Under the pieces are notes generated by a model that had not been told where the DNA came from, made no database searches, and saw only the letters and a list, made by a program, of their open reading frames with translations. A stretch of 64,000 bases of DNA from Caballeronia arationis (GTDB lineage Bacteria; Pseudomonadota; Gammaproteobacteria; Burkholderiales; Burkholderiaceae). Positions 9,667 through 18,589 of this stretch are shown piece after piece; position 1 is the first letter of the stretch, and each line of letters begins with the position of its first letter. Both the position numbers and the translations under genes were made by a program. The stretch covers positions 29,129 through 93,128 of the forward strand of contig NZ_FCOG02000027.1 in the NCBI RefSeq assembly GCF_001544975.2. Reading direction: 5' to 3'.

Positions 9667-10069
9667 CGCGATCCGAACGCCGTCAGTACGCGGCTCGACA
9701 AGCGTTCCTGAGCGGCCCGACAATCGAATCTACGAACGACCAAAGCAGCGACCGAAAGCTGCATGAAAGCCGGTCGCACACGCTTGTTCGTTGATGATTT
9801 TTTCCTCTTGGTGGCCTCGCCCGGAGGCCATGTCCTGCGCGGTTCTCGAAGCTCGCCTCAACCAGTCGGCCGCGAAAATACTGGTTAACCAGACAGTGAA
9901 AAAAAACGACAGTCGCTGTTCGTGGAACTTTCGCTTTCGTTCTCAATAACATTACACTGGCGAGCAACAAAATTGAACGGCTTAAGGCAATTGGCACAAA
10001 GGTGTCAGGCGTCAGGCTTTGTCCCAAAGCAAGCCCAAAGAATCCGACAAACCGCTCAGAGGAGAGAAG
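9667..10069. other. intergenic region upstream of porin
   Basis: About 400 bp with no convincing gene and lower GC than its surroundings, as expected for a strongly regulated porin promoter. It holds a 7-bp-stem hairpin (9812-9818 with 9824-9830, not followed by a T run), a perfect 12-bp palindrome at 9881-9892, an A-tract at 9900-9906 and a possible -10 element TACACT at 9953-9958. The porin Shine-Dalgarno (AGAGGAGAG) is at 10058-10066. No clear -35 partner was found. Confidence 0.5.
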
Positions 10070-11314
10070 ATGAAGCGTTACAACAAGACTAAAGCTGCTG
10101 TGATCGCCGGCGCTGCGCTGACCGCAGCACCGGTGTTCGCGCAGAGCAGCGTGACGCTGTACGGTATCGTCGATGACTCGGTCGTCTACCAGAGCAGCCA
10201 GACGAACCTCAACAAGACCAATCCGGGCCGTTCGAACGTCAAAATGGCTTCGGGCATCTGGGCGGGCAGCCGCTTCGGCCTGAAGGGCGCAGAAGACCTG
10301 GGCGGCGGCAGCAAGGCGATCTTCCAATTGGAGTCGGGCTTCGACATCAACTCGGGCCAGGCTCAGTTTTCCAACGCGCTGTTTGCGCGCCAGGCATGGG
10401 TCGGCCTCACGAACCCCGCCTACGGTACGTTCACCGCCGGCCGCCAGTACACCTCGTACTACACGCTGCTCTCGCCGTATAGCCCGACGAACTGGCTCAC
10501 GGGCTTCTTCGGCGCGCACCCGGGCGATCTGGATGGCCTCGACACGATCTACCGCGCGAACAACTCGGTCGTCTATACGTCGCCGAAGCTCTACGGCCTT
10601 ACCGTGAGCGGCTCGTACTCGTTCGCCGGCGTGCCGGGCAGCGTCTACCAGGGCTCGACGTGGTCGGCCGGTGCGCAGTACGCGCAAGGTCCGATCGGCC
10701 TCGCGGTGGCATTCTCGCGCATCAACAACGCGGCCAACGGCGGCGGCATCTATAGCGGCAGCTCGACGACCATCAACGATACGACGAGCACCACGGGCGG
10801 CGGCCAGCCGGGCGTGTCCGCGATCACCAACGGCTATCAGCGTGCGCAGGCGCAACAGCGCTTCGCGGTCGGCGGCGGCTACACGTTCAATAGCTCGTGG
10901 GATATCACGGCGACGTACACGAACGTTCAGTACATCCCGGGCATCAGTTCCCTCTTCACCAACGAAGCGGTCTTCAACACGGCCGGCACGGTGGTGCACT
11001 GGAAGGCATCGCCGGTGTGGGACTTCGGCGCGGGCTACAGCTACACGTGGGCCAGCAAGGCGAACGGCATCAACGACGCAGCGTCGTACCACCAGTTCAA
11101 CCTGTCCCAGTACTACTCGCTGTCCAAGCGCACGGGCCTGTACGCGCTCGAAGCGTTCCAGCGCGCGAATGGCAACACGCTCGCCACGCCGTCGGGTACC
11201 GGCGTGAACCGCCAGACCGCGGCCAACGCGTCGATCGGCGATGGCTTCCAGAGCGCACCGTCGGCCTCGCGCAGCATGTTCGCAGCAGGCGTGGGTATCA
11301 TCCACCGCTTCTGA
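10070..11314 (+). CDS. outer-membrane porin, Burkholderia OmpC-like
   Basis: Trimeric general porin of 414 residues for passive diffusion across the outer membrane. A classical Sec signal peptide (MKRYNKTKAAVIAGAALTAA, cleavage after PVFA) is followed by the mature start QSSVTLYGIVDDSVVYQSS, which is diagnostic of beta-proteobacterial porins. Repeated amphipathic strands, the motif FNRQAWVGL in the form FARQAWVGLTNPAYGTFTAG, and the terminal aromatic residue (GVGIIHRF) needed for BAM-mediated insertion are visible. The start at 10070 has a strong Shine-Dalgarno and the gene is closed by a terminator at 11344. Monocistronic. Confidence 0.95.
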   Translation: MKRYNKTKAAVIAGAALTAAPVFAQSSVTLYGIVDDSVVYQSSQTNLNKTNPGRSNVKMASGIWAGSRFGLKGAEDLGGGSKAIFQLESGFDINSGQAQFSNALFARQAWVGLTNPAYGTFTAGRQYTSYYTLLSPYSPTNWLTGFFGAHPGDLDGLDTIYRANNSVVYTSPKLYGLTVSGSYSFAGVPGSVYQGSTWSAGAQYAQGPIGLAVAFSRINNAANGGGIYSGSSTTINDTTSTTGGGQPGVSAITNGYQRAQAQQRFAVGGGYTFNSSWDITATYTNVQYIPGISSLFTNEAVFNTAGTVVHWKASPVWDFGAGYSYTWASKANGINDAASYHQFNLSQYYSLSKRTGLYALEAFQRANGNTLATPSGTGVNRQTAANASIGDGFQSAPSASRSMFAAGVGIIHRF

Positions 11315-11343
11315 TCCGCGCAGCTCCTGCGGCAAGCAGTACG

Positions 11344-11379
11344 AAAAACCGGGCGCTCAGGCGTCCGGTTTTTTGTTTT
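11344..11379 (+). terminator. rho-independent terminator of the porin gene
   Basis: Stem with arms AAAAACCGG/GCGC and GCGT/CCGGTTTTT around a TCAG loop, followed by TTTTTTGTTTT. It lies 30 bp after the porin stop codon. The A-run before and T-run after the GC stem make it the clearest terminator in the first half of the window. Confidence 0.9.
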
Positions 11380-12843
11380 CTGGCACCACCGGGCGTGGGT
11401 TTTGGGGCGATACGCGAAACTCGACCCGCGCAAGTGCCATGGAGCCGCGGCGGGACCGCTAAACAATTGTTCACAGTGGGCGATTCACATTTGGGCTATG
11501 TTGGCAAGTTCATCAATCAGTGATGCCAACGAAAATGAACTCTCGCCACCGTCTCGCGCTTCGTCCACCTCAGGCCACGTTTGCTCGTGGTACGGCGAGT
11601 TCTCTCATTGAACGTGCGCCGCAATCGGCGGCTGGTCTCGCTTCGCTCGTCCCGCTTCGGCGGGCGGTGCTCGGCGCGCTGATGCTCGCGGGATGGGCTC
11701 CGTCGCTCGCCGGAGCGCAGGCGCTGTTGTTGCCGGATGCGGACCATGTGGCGCGCAGTCGCTGGCGGCGAACGCGGGAGGCTCTCGCGCGGCGCTGGGC
11801 GGGGACATGATGGATTCGGTTCTCGAATATGTACCGCCGCGGTTTTCCCGGGTCAGGCGGCCCGATAGCACGGCAGGAAAAGGGCGAGGCACGCAGCGCC
11901 ATTCCATGCAACGACCTGCGTTCAATGTGCATGCTGCTGCCATCCGGCCGCGCGTCGGTGGGTCCGAAGGCCGCGTCAAGCGCGCCGCGTCAACGGAGAT
12001 CGATCGCGACGCGCCGCCGATCCACGGCATCTCACTTAGTTCGCAAATTGCCGACGACGCGCGGACACAGGGCGTTCCGGACGATTGGTTGTCGGTCGCG
12101 AGCGTCACCAGCGGAATCGACGGCGGCCCGGATGCTCGTCCCAATGTGGGAGACGCGGCATCGCCGCAGATCGACGCGATGGCGGGGCATGCGCAACCGG
12201 GACGGCACTTGGCGGCAAGCGTCAGGGGAGGGCATCTGACTGAAGGTGTCACGCGTGCGCCGAAAGGTCACGCGACAGTTGCCACGGCTTCGCCACTGGA
12301 AAGTGCCGTTGCAGTTCCACCCGGGAATTCCCGGAATGGCGCGCCACTGTTGCACGTCACGCCGCCGGGCGATTCCGCACCCGATCCGTGGAGCAGCGCT
12401 TGGCTCGAATGGAGCAAATCAGCACAGGGCCACGCGGGGCGCGGGGTTCCAATGACAGGACGAGGTTCAGATGCCGCCTCCGCTTCGGCGATCACCACGA
12501 CGTCGCTTGCCCACGATGCCGAGTTCGACGACTGGACGCGCGTCGGCGCTGCCGGGCCCAATATCGCGACGATGAACGCTCGTGGCGTGTGGTGCGCTGG
12601 ATAGCGGAGAGCCATAACGCGGGACTATCGCGGCTGTTTCCTTCGGACGCCTCGCTCGTGCGCCCGAACCCCCAACGCAGAGCGATTTCACAAACCTCCC
12701 GCCTGCAACCCCGAACGGATTTTAGGGATTCGCCTCTCGTTCCTGAGCGCGGCGGAGTCAGCATCAAGCCGAACCAGCATCTTCGGGTGGTAGGCGCGCG
12801 ACGTGCTACGCAGCGATTGAATCCATCCCAAGGACACATCGCC
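11380..12843. other. 1.46-kb region without a recognisable gene; possible broken secreted ORF
   Basis: No known protein was recognised on either strand. On the plus strand an open frame at 11520-11810 begins with what could be a signal peptide (RRAVLGALMLAGWAPSLAGA, then QALLLPD). A second frame, 11693-12604, continues with normal-looking composition (ALGGDMMDSVLEYVPPRF). Joining them needs one frameshift near 11745-11760. Codon use is much less GC3-biased than in neighbouring genes. The region could hold a decayed secreted protein, an orphan gene, or nothing. Confidence 0.35.
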
Positions 12844-13029
12844 ATGACAGACGACACGCAATCGGCCCGCCCGACGCCTCCGCAGCAGTCCGCGACTGAT
12901 CCCACCGCCGCCGACCGGCGCCTGAGCCCGGAACAAAAGCGCAATTCGACGAGCGAGCCGAAGCCGCCTGCGCCCACCAAAGGCAAACCCGATCTGCCCG
13001 ATCCGGGAAGCGTCGGCGAGGCGGGTTGA
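12844..13029 (+). CDS. small proline-rich hypothetical protein
   Basis: Protein of 61 residues, Pro/Ser/Lys-rich and predicted disordered (EPKPPAPTKGKPDLPDPG). ATG 12844 follows CAAGGACACATCGCC, a usable Shine-Dalgarno. The next gene starts 53 bp downstream, so the two may be co-transcribed. No family recognised; small disordered proteins of this style are common in Burkholderiaceae. Confidence 0.6.
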   Translation: MTDDTQSARPTPPQQSATDPTAADRRLSPEQKRNSTSEPKPPAPTKGKPDLPDPGSVGEAG

Positions 13030-13082
13030 CGGCATTTGTCGCCGATCGACCGGCGCCGATCGGCGACCCACAGGAGCACAAA

Positions 13083-13433
13083 ATGACCACCAAGGATACT
13101 GGCGACACCGCTGCGCGCCTCGAACGCCCGTTCAGGCTGTTCGCGGTCGAGCAGCGCGTACTGGCGCAGAACGTCGATGGCAAAGTCATCGACATCGGCG
13201 CGATGGAAGCGAAGGGCGGGCAGTTCTGTACGCGCCTGGACGTCGACGAGATCGCCGTCGAGCCGAAGAAGAGCGCGGAACTCGCGTTGAAGGCGCTGGT
13301 GCCGAAGCTGTCGTTCGACTATCTCGACGGCCTCTTTACGAGCGAGCGCGACGCCGAAGTCAACGGGCGTCTTCAGGACTACCCGAACGTCGAGTTTTCG
13401 CTCGATGAAACCCTGCCGGGCGAACACGGCTAA
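13083..13433 (+). CDS. hypothetical protein
   Basis: Cytosolic-looking protein of 116 residues with mixed charge (AVEQRVLAQNVDGKVIDIGA; LSFDYLDGLFTSERDAEVNG). ATG 13083 is 8 nt after AGGAG. No signal peptide, membrane helix or known motif. It follows the 61-residue protein by 53 bp on the same strand. Confidence 0.65.
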   Translation: MTTKDTGDTAARLERPFRLFAVEQRVLAQNVDGKVIDIGAMEAKGGQFCTRLDVDEIAVEPKKSAELALKALVPKLSFDYLDGLFTSERDAEVNGRLQDYPNVEFSLDETLPGEHG

Positions 13434-13648
13434 TCGGCCGCCGCCGCATCGTCTCTGAACCGGGGTTTTTGCGGCGGAAGAGGGGGCAGAATCTGCACGG
13501 CTTTGTGCGGCGCGCATCGTGCGGCGCAGCTCGCAGTTGAACGGCGGCCGCGCGCGGACGTCAAATACTGCTGAAGGCGCATGTAATCCCCGGCAACGCC
13601 TTCGGATTGTTTCATCGTGAGGAAGTCCGGTGACTCATGGAGCGAATC

Positions 13649-13864
13649 ATGAAAAAACAGCTTCTGGCCGTGTCGTTGCTGGCTATGACATCGTCGTTCG
13701 CCGCCCCCGCTTTTGCGCGCGACGACGGACCGCGCTTCGCTTCCGATCTGCTCGATACACACGTCGCGCAGCACGCTGAAGCCGCGCGCCATATCGCGGA
13801 CCGACACCCCACCGCGACTCCGGCCCCGACTGCGGTGCCGGCTTCGGCGCGCACGCCCCAGTAG
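13649..13864 (+). CDS. small secreted hypothetical protein
   Basis: Precursor of 71 residues with a clear Sec signal peptide (MKKQLLAVSLLAMTSSFAAP, cleavage near AFA-RDD) and a mature part of about 46 residues ending in a Pro/Ala/Thr tail. The ATG at 13649 is chosen over 13637 because GGAG at 13639-13642 is correctly spaced for it. Likely periplasmic. No known family. Confidence 0.7.
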   Translation: MKKQLLAVSLLAMTSSFAAPAFARDDGPRFASDLLDTHVAQHAEAARHIADRHPTATPAPTAVPASARTPQ

Positions 13865-14044
13865 TCCGTTCCGTTCCGGCGGCGCTCACGCGCGCACGAC
13901 GCGTCGCGCGGGGAGAGCCGTCGCTGGCGCAATTCGCGCGCCGGCACCTTCGACACTTCCTTAAAGGTATGAAATTTGCGCCAACGGCCCGGGGTTGGCG
14001 GCGTACTGTCGCCTGATCGAAACCGATCCAGCTCTCAAAAGGCC

Positions 14045-15115
14045 ATGACAAGGAAAGCAATTTCGATAGCGGTGCTAGGTCTCGCGTGCCTTTCCGCGGG
14101 ATGTTCGATGATCGGACCGAACCGGCTGAAAGCCGATCAGGTCGACTATGCGCGTGCGCTCGGGGATGCAAAGAAGCGTGAAATTCTTGCCGCGATCATC
14201 GGTTTGCGATTCGCGGATTCTCCGGCATTCCTGACGGTGAGCCAGATCATCGCGGCCTACACATTCGACGCGACCGCCGGCACGACGCTCAACGCCGGCT
14301 CCGGCGCGCAGCCGAACTATGCCCTCGCGACGGGCACCGTGTCGTACTCGAACCATCCGACCTTCACTTTCACCCCGACGACCGGCGAAGCCTACGCGAG
14401 CGCCTACATCCGGCCGCTTTCGCCGACGCTCGGCATGCCGCTCGCCGAGAGCGGCATGCCAATCGATCTCTTGCTGCGCATCACCGCGCAGTCGATCGGC
14501 GGATTGCAGAACGGCACAGCGCTCGGCGGCCCGAACAGTTCGGGCGCGCCCGAGTTCTTCCAGTTGCTGCGCGCGTTGCGACGCCTGCAACTGGCGGGCG
14601 AACTGAACATCGAGTCGCGTGACGACGACCATGTCGGTCGCGTGTTCATCACGCTCGGCGCGACGACGAGTGGCGCGTCGAAGGAAACCTCGGACGATCT
14701 GACGCGCGTGCGCAAGCTGCTGAAGCTTTCGCCGAAGACGAAGACCTACGAGATCGTCTACGGGCAATCGACGCAGCGCGGCGATCACATTCAGATGGTC
14801 ACACGTTCGGTGCTCGGCATTCTCACCGACCTGGGCGCGCAGGTGAACGTGCCGGACGAGCAGATCGGGAGTGGCGCGACCAAGCCGACGATCGGCCTCA
14901 TCGGCGGGGAAACGCGGCCGACGATCGTCGTGAACGTGGGGAAGAAGGCGCCGCCGGATGCGTACGTGGATATTCTTTATGGGCAGCAGCAGTACTGGAT
15001 CGATCGGCGCGACTTCGATTCCAAGTACGCGTTCACGGTCGTGCAGAACCTGATGGCCCTCGCCGAAGTCACGCAGAGTTCGAAAGCGCCGATCGTGACT
15101 ATTCCGGCGAACTAG
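14045..15115 (+). CDS. lipoprotein of unknown function
   Basis: Precursor of 356 residues with a lipoprotein signal peptide (MTRKAISIAVLGLACLSAGC, lipidated Cys20). The mature part is mixed alpha/beta, with a helical segment on LGDAKKREILAAIIGLRF and a central region about RITAQSIGGLQNG. No catalytic motif recognised. ATG 14045 gives the signal peptide its normal length; AAAGG lies just upstream with short spacing. It precedes the RND efflux operon by 257 bp, but that gap argues for separate transcription. Confidence 0.75.
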   Translation: MTRKAISIAVLGLACLSAGCSMIGPNRLKADQVDYARALGDAKKREILAAIIGLRFADSPAFLTVSQIIAAYTFDATAGTTLNAGSGAQPNYALATGTVSYSNHPTFTFTPTTGEAYASAYIRPLSPTLGMPLAESGMPIDLLLRITAQSIGGLQNGTALGGPNSSGAPEFFQLLRALRRLQLAGELNIESRDDDHVGRVFITLGATTSGASKETSDDLTRVRKLLKLSPKTKTYEIVYGQSTQRGDHIQMVTRSVLGILTDLGAQVNVPDEQIGSGATKPTIGLIGGETRPTIVVNVGKKAPPDAYVDILYGQQQYWIDRRDFDSKYAFTVVQNLMALAEVTQSSKAPIVTIPAN

Positions 15116-15372
15116 CGGCGGGCGCCGGGAGTCCGGTTTCGTCGCGGATTATCGATGCCAAGCGTTATCGATTCCTGAATGTCCGCCCGTCCGCGATCGT
15201 GTGCGGAGCGCCCGCGCCGCTTCGATCGCCCATTCTTCAGTGGATTATTTTCTGCACAAACCTCCGCAACCGTTTGCGCAAATTGTTTTGTAAGCTTCAG
15301 TTGTGTCATCGTAGCGATGCGCCGCACATTCCAATAACCGGCTCACAGGGACCAACCGGGCAAGCGAAATCG

Positions 15373-18300
15373 ATGTGGATCGTAAGACTCGCGCTGAGGC
15401 GCCCGTACACGTTTATCGTTCTGTCCCTGCTGTTGCTGATCATCGGTCCGCTCGTGATCCTGCGCACGCCGACTGACATCTTCCCCAACATCGACATCCC
15501 GGTCGTTTCCGTCATCTGGTCGTACAACGGCCTGCAGCCTGCCGAAATGGAACGCCGCATCACGCTCAACTATGAGCGCGGTCTCTCGGTGGCGGTGAAC
15601 GACATCGAGCACATCGAATCGGAATCGCTGCCGGGCATCGCGGTCATCCGCATCTTTTTCCAGCCGAATGCGAACGTCGATGAAGCGATCGCGGAAATCA
15701 CCGCGCTCTCGCAGACGCAACTGCGCTCGCTCCCGCCCGGCATTACGCCGCCCAACATCCTGCGCTTCAATGCGTCGACGGTGCCGATCCTGCGGCTTGC
15801 GCTGTCGTCTCCGGAACTCACCGAGCAGCAGCTCTACGACTTCGGCAACAGCTTCCTCAAGACGCAACTGGCGACGGTGCAGGGCGCGTCCGTGCCGCTT
15901 CCGTACGGCGGCAAGCAGCGCCAGATCATGGTCGACATCGATTCGAGCAAGCTGCAGGCGAAGAACCTCGCGCCCACCGACGTCGTCAGCGCGATCACCG
16001 CTCAAAACCTGATCCTGCCGACCGGCACGACCAAGATCGGCCCGACCGAATATTCCGTCGGCCTGAACGCCAGCCCGAACTCGATCGAAGGCCTGAACGA
16101 CATCCCGATCCGCACCGGCCCGAACGGCACCATCTACATCAAGGACGTCGCCCACGTGCGCGACGGCTTCCAGCCGCAGACGAACATCGTGCGCCTCGAC
16201 GGCACGCGCGCGTCGCTCCTCACGATCAACAAGAGCGGCAATGCGTCGACGCTCGACATCGTTGCGCGCGTGAAGGCGCTCCTGCCGACCCTGCGCGGCC
16301 TCGTGCCCGAGTCGCTCAAGATCGATCCGGTCGCGGACCAGTCGCTCTTCGTGCGCGCCTCGGTGTCGGGCGTGCTGCGCGAAGCGGTGATCGCCGCGGG
16401 CCTGACCGCGCTGATGGTGCTGCTCTTTCTTGGCAGCTGGCGCGCCACGCTCATCATCGCGATCTCGATCCCGCTCTCAATGCTGACTTCGATCGTGATG
16501 CTCTCCGCGATCGGCCAGACGATCAACATCATGACGCTCGGCGGCCTCGCGCTCGCGGTCGGCATTCTGGTGGACGACGCGACCGTCGCCATCGAAAACA
16601 TCAGCCAGAACCTGGAGCAGGGCAAGGAACTGGAGCAGGCGATCCTCGACGGCGCGCAGCAGATCGCGGTCCCGACACTCGTCTCGACGCTCTCCATCTG
16701 CATCGTGTTCATCCCGATGTTCCTGCTGACGGGCGTCGCGCATTACCTCTTCGTGCCGCTTGCCGAAGCGGTCGTGTTCGCGATGCTCGCGTCGTACTTC
16801 TTTTCGCGCACGCTGATCCCGACGCTCGCGAAGTACCTTCTGCGCAATCACGAGCACATGGGCGGCGACGTCGAGGGAATGAAGGGCTCGCGCAATCCGT
16901 TCGTGCGCATCCATCTGGGTTTCGAGCGGCGCTTCGAAGCGGTCCGCACACGCTATCGCGGCTTTCTCGAAGCGCAACTGGCGCACCCCGGCCGTTTCGC
17001 GCTGATCTTCCTGCTGTGCTGCCTGCTATCGCTCGGGCTCGCGCCGTTTCTCGGCCGCGACTTCTTTCCGTCTGTCGATGCCGGCGTGATCGCGATGCAT
17101 CTGCGCACGCGCACCGGCACGCGCATCGAGGAGACGGCGGCGCTCACCGATCGCGTCGACCAGCGCGTGCGCCAGCTGATCCCGAAGAACGAAGTGCACT
17201 CGATCATCGACAACATCGGCCTGCCGGTGTCGGGCATCAACCTGTCGTACAGCAACACGGGCACGATCAGTTCCGCGGACGCCGACGTCCTCATCAGCCT
17301 CACCGAGGACCACAAGCCGACCGCCGACTACATCCACGAATTGCGGCAGCGCCTGCCGGCCGAGTTTCCAGGCGTGAGCTTCTCGTTCCTCCCGGCCGAT
17401 ATCACGAGCCAGATTCTCAACTTCGGCGTGCCCGCGCCGATCGACGTTGAGATCGTCGGGCGCGAAGTGAAGGGCAATCGCGCGTTCGCGAATCGTCTGC
17501 TGGAAAAGATGCGCCGCGTGCCCGGCCTCGTCGATGCGCGCATCCAGCAGCCGTCCGACCTGCCGTCGATCAATGTCGAAGTGGACCGCACGAAGGCGCT
17601 GCAGGCGGGCTTCACGCAGCGCGACGTGGCGAACAACCTGCTCATCACGCTCTCCGGCAGCCAACAGACGACGCCGACTTTCTGGCTCAATCCGGCTAAC
17701 GGCGTGAGCTACAACGTGATCACCTCGTCGCCGCAGTACGACATGGATTCGCTGCAGTCGGTCGCGAACATTCCGCTGACGTCCGCCTCCGGCCGGACCA
17801 ATCTGCTCGGCTCGCTCGCTACCTTGTCGCGCGGCTCGCGCGAGGCGGTCGTCTACCACTACAACGCGCAGACGAGCATCAACCTCTACGCGACCACCGA
17901 GCGCCGCGATCTCGGGGCGGTGTCGGACGACGTGCAGCGCCTCATCGACGAATCGCGCGGCGGGCTGCCCAAAGGTTCGTCGGTCCGGATTCGCGGCCAG
18001 GTCGAGACGATGAATACGTCGTTCAGCGGCCTCGCGTTCGGCCTGATTCTCGCGGTGGTGCTGGTGTATCTGCTGATCGTCGTGAACTTCCAGTCGTGGC
18101 TCGATCCGTTCATCATCATCACGGCGCTGCCGGGCGCGCTGGCGGGCATCGTCTGGATGCTGTTCCTCACGCACACCACCTTGTCGATTCCGGCGCTCAC
18201 CGGCGCGATCATGTGTATCGGCATCGCGACCGCCAACAGCATCCTGGTGGTGAGCTTCGCACGCTCTGCCTTGCAGGAGCACGGCGACGCGGTGGCATCC

Positions 18301-18567
18301 GCGCTCGAAGCGGGCTACACGCGGTTTCGCCCGGTCCTGATGACCGCGCTCGCGATGATGATCGGCATGGTGCCGATGGCGATTGGCCTCGGCGAGGGCG
18401 GCGAGCAGAACGCGCCACTCGGGCGTGCGGTGATCGGCGGGCTGATGGTCGGCACCATCGCGACGCTGTTCTTCGTGCCCGTCGTGTTTTCGATGATCTA
18501 CAAGCGGATCGAGGCGCGCGCGCGTAACAAGCCGGACGCGGGCGCGGTCGCACGGCAACAGCACTGA
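15373..18567 (+). CDS. RND efflux pump inner-membrane permease (HAE-1 type)
   Basis: Proton-driven resistance-nodulation-division permease of 1064 residues, the inner-membrane pump of a tripartite exporter. It has the duplicated layout: helix 1 at residues 12-30, a large periplasmic porter domain, helices 2-7 from about 335, a second periplasmic loop from about 560, and helices 8-12 to the end. Helix 4 has the essential Asp pair (GILVDDATVAIENI, Asp401/Asp402). In helix 10 the position of the AcrB proton-relay lysine reads IGIATANSILVVSFA, with no lysine. First gene of a three-gene operon with adaptor (22 bp away) and outer-membrane factor. ATG 15373 fits the conserved MWIVRLALRRP start. Confidence 0.93.
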   Translation: MWIVRLALRRPYTFIVLSLLLLIIGPLVILRTPTDIFPNIDIPVVSVIWSYNGLQPAEMERRITLNYERGLSVAVNDIEHIESESLPGIAVIRIFFQPNANVDEAIAEITALSQTQLRSLPPGITPPNILRFNASTVPILRLALSSPELTEQQLYDFGNSFLKTQLATVQGASVPLPYGGKQRQIMVDIDSSKLQAKNLAPTDVVSAITAQNLILPTGTTKIGPTEYSVGLNASPNSIEGLNDIPIRTGPNGTIYIKDVAHVRDGFQPQTNIVRLDGTRASLLTINKSGNASTLDIVARVKALLPTLRGLVPESLKIDPVADQSLFVRASVSGVLREAVIAAGLTALMVLLFLGSWRATLIIAISIPLSMLTSIVMLSAIGQTINIMTLGGLALAVGILVDDATVAIENISQNLEQGKELEQAILDGAQQIAVPTLVSTLSICIVFIPMFLLTGVAHYLFVPLAEAVVFAMLASYFFSRTLIPTLAKYLLRNHEHMGGDVEGMKGSRNPFVRIHLGFERRFEAVRTRYRGFLEAQLAHPGRFALIFLLCCLLSLGLAPFLGRDFFPSVDAGVIAMHLRTRTGTRIEETAALTDRVDQRVRQLIPKNEVHSIIDNIGLPVSGINLSYSNTGTISSADADVLISLTEDHKPTADYIHELRQRLPAEFPGVSFSFLPADITSQILNFGVPAPIDVEIVGREVKGNRAFANRLLEKMRRVPGLVDARIQQPSDLPSINVEVDRTKALQAGFTQRDVANNLLITLSGSQQTTPTFWLNPANGVSYNVITSSPQYDMDSLQSVANIPLTSASGRTNLLGSLATLSRGSREAVVYHYNAQTSINLYATTERRDLGAVSDDVQRLIDESRGGLPKGSSVRIRGQVETMNTSFSGLAFGLILAVVLVYLLIVVNFQSWLDPFIIITALPGALAGIVWMLFLTHTTLSIPALTGAIMCIGIATANSILVVSFARSALQEHGDAVASALEAGYTRFRPVLMTALAMMIGMVPMAIGLGEGGEQNAPLGRAVIGGLMVGTIATLFFVPVVFSMIYKRIEARARNKPDAGAVARQQH

Positions 18568-18589
18568 AGAAGAATCCAGCGGAGCATAA

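Noticed and set aside
9953..9958. Porin promoter -10 at TACACT
   Set aside because: No acceptable -35 at the right distance; mentioned only as a possibility.
9683..11335. Long open frame of about 550 codons on the minus strand
   Set aside because: It is antisense to the porin and its upstream region; composition is Arg/Ala-rich as expected for a shadow frame in GC-rich DNA, and no family resemblance.
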